A stretch of 32,768 nucleotides of DNA from a virus. The position numbers and the translations under genes are program-made. This document shows positions 1 to 6,733 of the stretch, in pieces. The notes under the pieces were generated by a model. It was given only the letters and a program-made list of their open reading frames with translations. It made no database searches and was not told where the DNA came from. The stretch covers positions 1-32,768 of the IMG/VR virus record IMGVR_UViG_3300032770_000073; one strand, 5' to 3'. Numbering within the stretch: the stretch's first letter is position 1; each line of letters begins with the position of its first letter.

Positions 1-67
1 CCGGCGGGGACAGCTTGTAGTAATCTAGCACTTCGCCGAGTTCCTGCCGGATCCACTCGGCAGACAT
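1..67 (-). CDS. 5' end of a late gene, cut by the left window edge
   Basis: An open frame starts with ATG at 67 and is still open at base 1, giving 22 codons that begin MSAEWIRQELGEV. It is co-directional with the late tail genes and is probably the next gene of that operon. No Shine-Dalgarno sequence is visible before the ATG. Too little is present to name a function. Confidence 0.45.
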   Translation of the reverse strand, partial: MSAEWIRQELGEVLDYYKLSPP

Positions 68-156
68 GTAAAAACGCGGCCGGTTTGAGAAGAATTTGAA
101 TAGGTTTGGGAACTTTTGGACGAAAATCCCGGTTTGAAAAGGCTTTTTATGGCTGG
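68..156. other. 89-bp intergenic gap with repeated CAAACC words
   Basis: Between the zinc-ribbon-like gene and the partial gene lie 89 bases without a convincing ORF. On the minus strand the word CAAACC occurs repeatedly, spaced irregularly (for example TTTTCAAACCGGG and TCTCAAACCGG). No terminator or clear promoter hexamers were found. The role is unknown. Confidence 0.3.
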
Positions 157-423
157 TTAACCGGGCGGTTTGAATGCTTGCCAAAGACCCTTTGGACAGG
201 TTTCAGAGGCAACGCGAGTCTTGCTTTGAATGTGGCAGGCGCAAGCCCGACAAAAACTCAGATTGGTCAATGTTTTACCGGTGCGTTCCGGGCAGGTGCG
301 GCAGATGTCGCGCCGACGCTGCTTTTCTTCCACCGTGGCTCGGGCGAATCCCGGCGTATACGCTTTGACCAATCCAGTAGAACCTTTTTTGACGGTGACA
401 ACCACCCGACCGCAGCAGCTCAT
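157..423 (-). CDS. Small Cys-rich zinc-ribbon-like phage protein
   Basis: An 88-residue protein whose ATG overlaps the stop of the upstream tail gene (ATGA), so the two are probably translationally coupled. Six cysteines are arranged as two clusters: C41-x2-C44, then C58-x2-C61-x-C63, followed by C76-P-x-G-x-W. This C..C/C..C.C/CPxGxW layout is typical of small zinc-binding proteins often found near phage tail-fibre and lysis genes. Three further cysteines do not fit the ribbon. Zinc binding is inferred from the pattern. The role in the virion or infected cell is unknown. Confidence 0.65.
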   Translation of the reverse strand: MSCCGRVVVTVKKGSTGLVKAYTPGFARATVEEKQRRRDICRTCPERTGKTLTNLSFCRACACHIQSKTRVASETCPKGLWQAFKPPG

Positions 424-2528
424 ATTTCGAATTCTCCAGCTTGGTCCCACGCAAAAAAATCGAAGGCGTAACCGAAGACGCTGTAGAGTCCAGTGAAGCC
501 TTGGAACGGCAGATTCCCTCCTTGATCCATGGTTGGCCGCGGATCGACGTGGGCACAGGTTGCTTCGTAAAAGGTGGAATTGTTGGCATCGCCAGACTGA
601 TATAATTGCTGCATGTCCCCCTGCCAAAAGGCGCCGTAGCGATTGTCCGGATTGAAGGTTCCAAAGCCTACAGTGACGCCGCGTGGAAAAGTCTCCCCAT
701 TTGGAGAAATACAAAGCACGCCGGCGCCACATGGGCCGGGAGTGATGGTATAGTCTGAGCAGTTCTGCTGGCGAACGCCTTGAGGCAGTCCAGGCGAACT
801 TTGCGGCGGCGCGCCGGGATCAGGAATGCTGTTGCAGGAACAAGTCACACCATTCCCATTGTCGCCGGGACAACTGGCCAGGACGCCCTGCATTCTCTCA
901 ACTTCCTGATAGTCGCGGAAATTGAAAACCCAGTCGCGGAAGGTGAAGGTCCAATGAAGCTGGCCGTCCTGTGAGGGGATCGGGCATTTGGCCTCCGCCC
1001 ATTTTTGCGCGAATACGCCATCGCACAAACCCGGAAGGTTGCCGCCAGTGGCGATGAACGCGCCTTTTGGAATGGAGGCACTGACAAAGTTGTCGGTCCA
1101 ATTGGTGGCGTTGGTGGGCAGGCCATCGGGCACAAAACCGCCGTAATAAGTTGGACCACCGTCGAAGTTATAAAACTTCTGCGCAGGATTCCAGTAACCC
1201 GAATAACCCGCCGGCAACGGAATGCCCAAAATTGTGCCGTCGCATTGCGCGGACAACGGGTCAATGAATGGGCCTGGGTTTCCGAAGTTCAAGTCGGTGG
1301 CGGGTCCAACCAGTGGTGTTACTGAAAAAGGCGCTTCGTTGTACATGACCAAGGGCGAGACGTTGACGTTGTCGTCGGTGCGCCACGGATATTGCAGGTC
1401 GTCGGACAAGTCCCAATTTGCCAGCAGAGAATTGACCATGGCAACGCAATCGCCCAAGCTCCAGGCATCCGAAAGAGTGATTGATGCGTGTGAAGTGTAG
1501 GTGCCCGTCGTGTTATTCTGAGCGTCTTCGGGTTCGTTCCAGCCGTTTTTATTAACCTGGAAGTCCCAAGAGATGAGCGTGTCGGAATAAGAGAGTTTTG
1601 ACGCGCCCGAATAAATATTGGCGCCGGCGAAAACATTGAGGTTGGAAATATATTGTGAGAGGGCGGTGTTGATGTCGGCCGGCTCGGCCAGGAGCCGCAG
1701 CGAAGGACCAGGGCCTTGAAAGTTGCAGCGGATCCCATCGCCGGAGGAACCCAGGAAACCGTTGATGGTGTCATGGTCCCAACCGCCTAATGGCAGAGTT
1801 GGGGCGCCAACATATTGTTTCTCGCCGGAAAGACCTTCGACGTATGGAAAATCCCAACCCTGCCACGGACTGTCAGACCCGGTATTTTCAAAGGTGGCCT
1901 TGGTTTCGCCGACCAGAGGCAGGCCGCCACCATCGATCGAAACGGTGACGCTGTGGGTATATAATTTTCGGTAGGGGCTTTTTACGCCGCTGGTTTTGTC
2001 AACGGAGCAAGTACAGGAGGAATTGAAGGTGACACTGGTGGTAGTGACGACGCTGCAAAAGTAACACCCGTCCGCCTTCTCGGAATCTGAAAGCTGACGG
2101 TCGGCCGGTTGCTGCGAGATCGCCTGATAAGTGGGATTGTAAAGGATGTAGGTGATGTTGGTGTTGCTATACGACATTGAGGCTTCGTAATCGACTGTCA
2201 AATAGCGTGTGTTGTAGGGGCTGTCCAGGTTAAGGGCCTCGTAATACCACTTGGAGCCGTCGCTGCAGTTGACGCTATCGGTGACGCCGGGTTCAGCGGT
2301 GAAGCCTTGGGCGCCGTGGAATAACTTACGCGCTTGAACGGCCTTCCAGCCGTTGGGCTGAAGACATTGGCTGAATTGTTTTTGGCCGCTTTTGGCCCAG
2401 GTCGGCTGAGGCCATGGGAGTGGGGCAGGACCGCCCTGGCTTTGTTGAGGATTGCTCAAATATTGGGCGACGTAACCATCGAGGAGGGTTTCTCGACAGC
2501 AAGGCGAAATGCCGATGTGCGGAGTCAT
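420..2528 (-). CDS. Cys-rich tail/tail-tip protein of unknown fold
   Basis: About 702 residues if translation begins at the ATG at 2528 (MTPHIGISP), five bases after the upstream hub gene stops. A longer reading from 2606 would overlap the hub gene by 74 bases and adds a low-quality basic stretch, so I prefer the short start. The sequence is rich in Asn, Thr, Gly and aromatics, like beta-structured receptor-binding or baseplate proteins, and has no signal peptide. It has an unusual number of cysteines for a phage tail protein (for example CYFC, CTCS and CSC clusters), which suggests disulfides or metal binding. I do not recognise a family. The tail-tip role rests on position, two genes downstream of the tape measure. 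Confidence 0.6.
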   Translation of the reverse strand: MTPHIGISPCCRETLLDGYVAQYLSNPQQSQGGPAPLPWPQPTWAKSGQKQFSQCLQPNGWKAVQARKLFHGAQGFTAEPGVTDSVNCSDGSKWYYEALNLDSPYNTRYLTVDYEASMSYSNTNITYILYNPTYQAISQQPADRQLSDSEKADGCYFCSVVTTTSVTFNSSCTCSVDKTSGVKSPYRKLYTHSVTVSIDGGGLPLVGETKATFENTGSDSPWQGWDFPYVEGLSGEKQYVGAPTLPLGGWDHDTINGFLGSSGDGIRCNFQGPGPSLRLLAEPADINTALSQYISNLNVFAGANIYSGASKLSYSDTLISWDFQVNKNGWNEPEDAQNNTTGTYTSHASITLSDAWSLGDCVAMVNSLLANWDLSDDLQYPWRTDDNVNVSPLVMYNEAPFSVTPLVGPATDLNFGNPGPFIDPLSAQCDGTILGIPLPAGYSGYWNPAQKFYNFDGGPTYYGGFVPDGLPTNATNWTDNFVSASIPKGAFIATGGNLPGLCDGVFAQKWAEAKCPIPSQDGQLHWTFTFRDWVFNFRDYQEVERMQGVLASCPGDNGNGVTCSCNSIPDPGAPPQSSPGLPQGVRQQNCSDYTITPGPCGAGVLCISPNGETFPRGVTVGFGTFNPDNRYGAFWQGDMQQLYQSGDANNSTFYEATCAHVDPRPTMDQGGNLPFQGFTGLYSVFGYAFDFFAWDQAGEFEI

Positions 2529-2532
2529 GGAA

Positions 2533-4959
2533 TCAATGGCGCGGGCCGGCGACGAAAAAGCGCTTGAAGTCCTGGGTGCCTTTGGTCGGGTCGCTGGGAT
2601 CGACATATTCGCAGTCGGTCAACTCGACGGCCCAGGCGCGGGCATCGATGTTAATGTCCTGGTAAAGGACGGGATGGCCGGCGGGATCGGTGTAGCCGAG
2701 GTCGGGAATTTCGCTGACTAAAATATGGTTTAACGCCTCAGAACCTTGAGGGGGATTTGGACCTTGATATGGGCCGGCGGCGGTCTGATAGGCGGGGAAG
2801 ATTTCAGGGGTGGGCGTGTCGTTGGGCTTGATCAAAAGCGCGAACGGCTTGAGGACATAATTTTGGGTGCCATCTTCAAAGGTGCAGAGCAGCAGTTCGT
2901 CGTTGACGATCCCGGTGATGACGGCGGCAATGGCACCGCTGCCGCCGGAGAGATCGAGCGGGCCGGTGGAAGGGATGTAGCAGTCTTTGCCGGCAGTATC
3001 TTTGCCGATTTTTCGCAATTGGACCTGGCCGGTGCCGGCGGCAACGGCAGCGGCGGGGATCTGGCTGGCCGGCGCGATATACATCGAGCCCTGGGTTGGA
3101 TCGAGGGTGTTGTCGTTTTTGACAATGCCCATGCGAAGGAAGGGATCAGCGCCATTGCCATCGGCATTGACGCCGCCGGAGCCGGCGGGATCGAAGGCGT
3201 GAATCGCCGAGGCGGTGGGCTCGGCGTTTGAATTATCGGCGGTGGCAAAAGCGGCCGGGATCAGCACCTGCGCTTGCGGCGAGGTCAGAGGATTGGCGGC
3301 GAAGATATAATTGTAGCGAGCGGCCTGCATGCGATCCATGATTTGCTGGGGATGGAGCGTTTTGTTGGGGCCGATTTCAACGGTGTAATAAAAGCCGCCG
3401 GTGCGCCGGCGCACGTTGATGCGCTGGATGGGTGCGTTCATGGCGGCATGCGAGGGCAGGCTGCCGGTCAGGTTAAAATTGTTGCCGATGGTCAGCGTGC
3501 CGGAGAACGTCGGCTCGTAGATAGGGATGCTGCCTTCCCACTGTCCGCCCGGCGGGTTGAGGTCCTCATAAATTTGCTGGGCCATGCCGGCGTAGGTGTT
3601 GGGATCGACGTAGCCGCCGGACCAGGAAGTGAAGGAGGCGAGCAGGCCATTGGGAACATTCAGGGAAGTGCAATCGCATTGTGTGCGCCAGGTGTGGGCG
3701 GCGATTTTATCGCCGTCACGGCCGGCGGTGGGACGGCGATGGTATTGCGCCTGAACCAGGACGTGATCTTTTCCGTAGTTGCCACCCATCCACGAGGTCC
3801 ATGAGCCGCCGACGATCTGGTTGGGAAAAGCATTGGGATCGAGGAGGCGGCGGGAGCTGCCGCCGATGAGCGCGAGGCTATCATACTCGACGGCGGCGGA
3901 CGGGTTCACATTGGGATTTGTCTCGGGCTTGCGCGCCTGCCACCAGCCGATGCTTTCGGGTTCGATGAGGGCGGTTTGAATGAAGGCGCGATGGGTAGTG
4001 CCGCTGATGGAGCCGAGCGGAATGGTATGAGTGAGGGCCTGGAAGTTATCCGCCGGCTTTGGATTTGGATAGACGTCAATTTGAGACTGGATGGTAGAAG
4101 CGCCGTTGATGGAGGCGGTGAGTTCGTAGAGGAGCTGGACGTAACTGACGGCGAGATCGCCCCGCCGTTTGATGGAAAACGCCTCGATGTGGTTGGCGGA
4201 GTTGTAAATGCCCTGGCAGAGCGCCCGGCTGACGGCCGGCAGATTTTTGCGCTGCTGAATTTTGATGCGGGGCGGAGTGACCGATTCATCAAAGCTGATG
4301 ACGCAATCGTAATTTTCGATCTGGCGGCGGATGCCCTCGGCATACGAAATATCCATGACCGTGGCGGCCCAGATGGGGACCTCGAAGAGATCGGCGGCGT
4401 TGAACTGCAGCCAGGCACCATCCGCGATGGCGGCGTTGAGGAGGGTGACGAGCATCTGGCGGCTATCCTGCGGGACGTAGGAATAACTGACGGAGGCCGG
4501 CGAGCCGCCGGCGGCCGGAACGAAGTTGGCCTGGTAGGCGGCATTGAGGGCGAAGTGCGTGAAATATTGCGTTTGCCAAACCGGGTTGCCGTGCGAATCG
4601 ATGTTCTGGAGCAATTGGACCGGCAGACGGAAGGGAGTATTTTCCAGGAACCACCAGATGCCGGCCAGGTGCAGGACCTGATTATCGGCGGTGCCGGATT
4701 TGGCGCGGGTATCATCGGCGACGTAGCCGTGAAAGAAGGGTTTATTGTCGCAGGTGATGAGGACGCGCGATCGCCGGGTGAAGGCGGTGCCGGTGAGGGC
4801 CAGGCCGGGGAAATCCAGCGTGAGGGAGTGCGGCGAGCCGGAGACGAATTCAGCCTGCCAATCATCGGCGATGCCCCAGGCGGCAAAGGATTTGGTGACG
4901 CCGTTGGCCGGGTAGCCACTGACCGGGTCGTAAGTCCACAGAGTAAGAGAGTCGCTCAT
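2533..4959 (-). CDS. Large tail hub / tip protein
   Basis: An 808-residue protein whose ATG overlaps the tape-measure stop (ATGA). The first ~130 residues contain strands in the pattern of phage hub and distal-tail domains (W-x-Y-D-P start, then a Leu/Thr-rich barrel-like stretch ending RVLITCDNKPFFHGYV). The middle is mixed alpha/beta, and the C-terminus is rich in Gly, Pro and Ala. No enzymatic motif or signal peptide is visible. Directly downstream of the tape measure, siphophages normally encode Dit/Tal-type tip proteins, so I infer a hub role that anchors the receptor-binding proteins. Function is by position plus general character, not a firm family match. Confidence 0.65.
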   Translation of the reverse strand: MSDSLTLWTYDPVSGYPANGVTKSFAAWGIADDWQAEFVSGSPHSLTLDFPGLALTGTAFTRRSRVLITCDNKPFFHGYVADDTRAKSGTADNQVLHLAGIWWFLENTPFRLPVQLLQNIDSHGNPVWQTQYFTHFALNAAYQANFVPAAGGSPASVSYSYVPQDSRQMLVTLLNAAIADGAWLQFNAADLFEVPIWAATVMDISYAEGIRRQIENYDCVISFDESVTPPRIKIQQRKNLPAVSRALCQGIYNSANHIEAFSIKRRGDLAVSYVQLLYELTASINGASTIQSQIDVYPNPKPADNFQALTHTIPLGSISGTTHRAFIQTALIEPESIGWWQARKPETNPNVNPSAAVEYDSLALIGGSSRRLLDPNAFPNQIVGGSWTSWMGGNYGKDHVLVQAQYHRRPTAGRDGDKIAAHTWRTQCDCTSLNVPNGLLASFTSWSGGYVDPNTYAGMAQQIYEDLNPPGGQWEGSIPIYEPTFSGTLTIGNNFNLTGSLPSHAAMNAPIQRINVRRRTGGFYYTVEIGPNKTLHPQQIMDRMQAARYNYIFAANPLTSPQAQVLIPAAFATADNSNAEPTASAIHAFDPAGSGGVNADGNGADPFLRMGIVKNDNTLDPTQGSMYIAPASQIPAAAVAAGTGQVQLRKIGKDTAGKDCYIPSTGPLDLSGGSGAIAAVITGIVNDELLLCTFEDGTQNYVLKPFALLIKPNDTPTPEIFPAYQTAAGPYQGPNPPQGSEALNHILVSEIPDLGYTDPAGHPVLYQDINIDARAWAVELTDCEYVDPSDPTKGTQDFKRFFVAGPRH

Positions 4960-6122
4960 TTGCGCAACCGAATCGCCTGAATCTTATTGTTCAAGTCGTC
5001 TTGTGTTGTCAATATGCGCTTAAGTAGCTCGCCTTGAAGATTGCCATTTCGCTCAATCGCCATGAGGATCTGGAACGATTGTTGCAGATTAACCTGGTGA
5101 CCGGCGTAGATGCTGGCAACACGAGTGAGAACATTCTGTTCATCCGGCGACACAGACCCGCGCGATTGGGAATTGCGTATAATTTCAAAAACGCCCTCCT
5201 CAGCCCGGCCGGCGCGTTCGGTGGAGAAGACGTTTTCATTCTTAGTTTTTTCAGATTGAAGGCTGTCGATTTGTTTTTGGAGCTCCTCAATTTGTTTATC
5301 CTTTTCAACGATTTGAGAGCCAAGTCGCTGGCGCTCTGCGGGGTCCTGGGTGGCGGTTGCCTGCCGTTCCAATCCCTCCCGTTCACCCATCCGTTGATTG
5401 AGTTGGGATGTGGCGGCGGCAATGACATTGCCGAGGAGATCGATGCCAGCTTGTTCGCCTCCAGCTTGAAGAGTCGCATGGCGGGCGGCGAAGGTTGCCT
5501 TAATGGCCTGTTTTTCTTCCGGAGAGGCGGCGGCGGCTAAGGCGGCATCTTCGTCGGCTTTAAGAATGTTTTCGCGGACCTTTAATTGAGCATCCAGAAC
5601 AGCTTTGCCTTGCTGGTATGCCGTGTTCAACTTCTGGACGGCGGTCTCGATATTCTCCAGCGAGTTGGCAAAGTTGGTATTTTCCTCGACAAGTTTTTTT
5701 GTTGCGTCCCGCATTTTATCGAGCGCGGCGGCCTGGGCATCGGCGACGGCTTTGACCTTTTCCTCGTAGAAGTTCCACCAGGTGACGGCGGCCTGGATGC
5801 CTTCCACCAAAACAAGCATCGGACCCATGCCGTTGATGAGGCCGCGGAAGCCTTCTCCCAAGCCGGGAAGCACACGATCCAACTCGCCCATAACGCGACG
5901 CATTTCCCGGCTGTGCCCGGCGGTTTTTTCGGTTTGAGTGCCGGTGTCGCTGAGGACATTTTTATATTTTTCCCAGAGCTTTGAACCTTCGGGAAGGGAT
6001 TCGCTGAGGTCGCCGGTTTCTTCCTTGATGCCGGCGAGGGCGGAGCGGGCGGCGGCGGCCTGATCGGCGCCGATGTAGCCGAGCTTGATGAGGATCTCCA
6101 GGATGTTGTTCGAAGAATCCAT
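4956..6122 (-). CDS. Tail tape measure protein (short)
   Basis: 388 residues. It is mostly helical and coiled-coil-like, with long Glu/Gln/Lys/Ala stretches (for example around residues 250-300, KDKQIEELQKQIDSLQSEK) and one hydrophobic helix near residues 85-115 (GLINGMGPMLVLVEG). This is the usual make-up of tape measure proteins, which set tail length and enter the host envelope. It lies between the tail tube region and the hub gene, as expected. At 388 residues it is short for the family, suggesting a short flexible tail. No lysozyme or peptidase domain is visible. ATGA overlap links it to the downstream hub gene. Confidence 0.7.
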   Translation of the reverse strand: MDSSNNILEILIKLGYIGADQAAAARSALAGIKEETGDLSESLPEGSKLWEKYKNVLSDTGTQTEKTAGHSREMRRVMGELDRVLPGLGEGFRGLINGMGPMLVLVEGIQAAVTWWNFYEEKVKAVADAQAAALDKMRDATKKLVEENTNFANSLENIETAVQKLNTAYQQGKAVLDAQLKVRENILKADEDAALAAAASPEEKQAIKATFAARHATLQAGGEQAGIDLLGNVIAAATSQLNQRMGEREGLERQATATQDPAERQRLGSQIVEKDKQIEELQKQIDSLQSEKTKNENVFSTERAGRAEEGVFEIIRNSQSRGSVSPDEQNVLTRVASIYAGHQVNLQQSFQILMAIERNGNLQGELLKRILTTQDDLNNKIQAIRLRK

Positions 6123-6127
6123 ATTGT

Positions 6128-6733
6128 TCAGTTGGTGGAGACCAGGTGCGTCACGGTGTTGCTGGCACGGACCTTGAAATAGAACTCAGGCATGTCAACG
6201 GGCGCGGTGAATTGCGTGGCGGAGGTGGATGCGTAAAAGAACCAACGCGCGCCCGGATCCAAGCTCGATTTGGCATAAATAAGGAAGACGATGTTGTTGG
6301 TTTGGGAACATGACCAGGCCATGACGACGTTGGTTCGCGGCGGCGTGGGACAGCTTGTAAAAACGGCCGCGGTGTCCAGGTTGGACCATGTGATGCAGGA
6401 GCCGTTGGTGGCCAAGGCGGTAAGATGGACCAGCGGCTTATGCGCCAATTGAGGTTGGGTGCCGATGGGGTTGATGTTCGCCTTCTGAGCTACCGGTGCG
6501 CAGCCGACAAACATGAGCGCGATGATTCCGGCCGCGATGATCAGCAGGATCGCCGCGAGAAACCCGTCAAAACCATACCAGTCAAACTGCGGCACACGGA
6601 CGATGCGATCGCCCAGGCGCCAGGCTGGTTGATGTCTTACGTCGGAGATGCTGGCGGCAGCGTTGCCCGGCTCGTCGCCGGTGCCGTTGCCGCAGGCGAT
6701 GCCGTCACGGGAGATGTACCAGCGATGACTCAT
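6128..6733 (-). CDS. Membrane-anchored or lipoprotein-like protein in the tail operon
   Basis: 201 residues. A 57-residue polar N-terminus that opens MSHRWYISRDG, weakly reminiscent of GYF_2-type domains, is followed by a strong hydrophobic segment at about 58-76. That segment ends in a lipobox-like FVGC with Cys78. After it comes a Thr/Asn-rich domain of ~120 residues that reads like an exported fibronectin-like or beta-sandwich domain. Topology is probably N-in/C-out. It could also be a lipoprotein with a wrongly long N-terminus. ATG overlaps the stop of the upstream 953-residue protein. A membrane protein just before the tape measure is unusual. The function is unknown. Confidence 0.6.
   Translation of the reverse strand: MSHRWYISRDGIACGNGTGDEPGNAAASISDVRHQPAWRLGDRIVRVPQFDWYGFDGFLAAILLIIAAGIIALMFVGCAPVAQKANINPIGTQPQLAHKPLVHLTALATNGSCITWSNLDTAAVFTSCPTPPRTNVVMAWSCSQTNNIVFLIYAKSSLDPGARWFFYASTSATQFTAPVDMPEFYFKVRASNTVTHLVSTN

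Noticed and set aside
3976-4980. 334-residue plus-strand frame opposite the tail hub gene
   Set aside because: Antisense low-complexity translation; the minus-strand gene is coupled to its neighbours.
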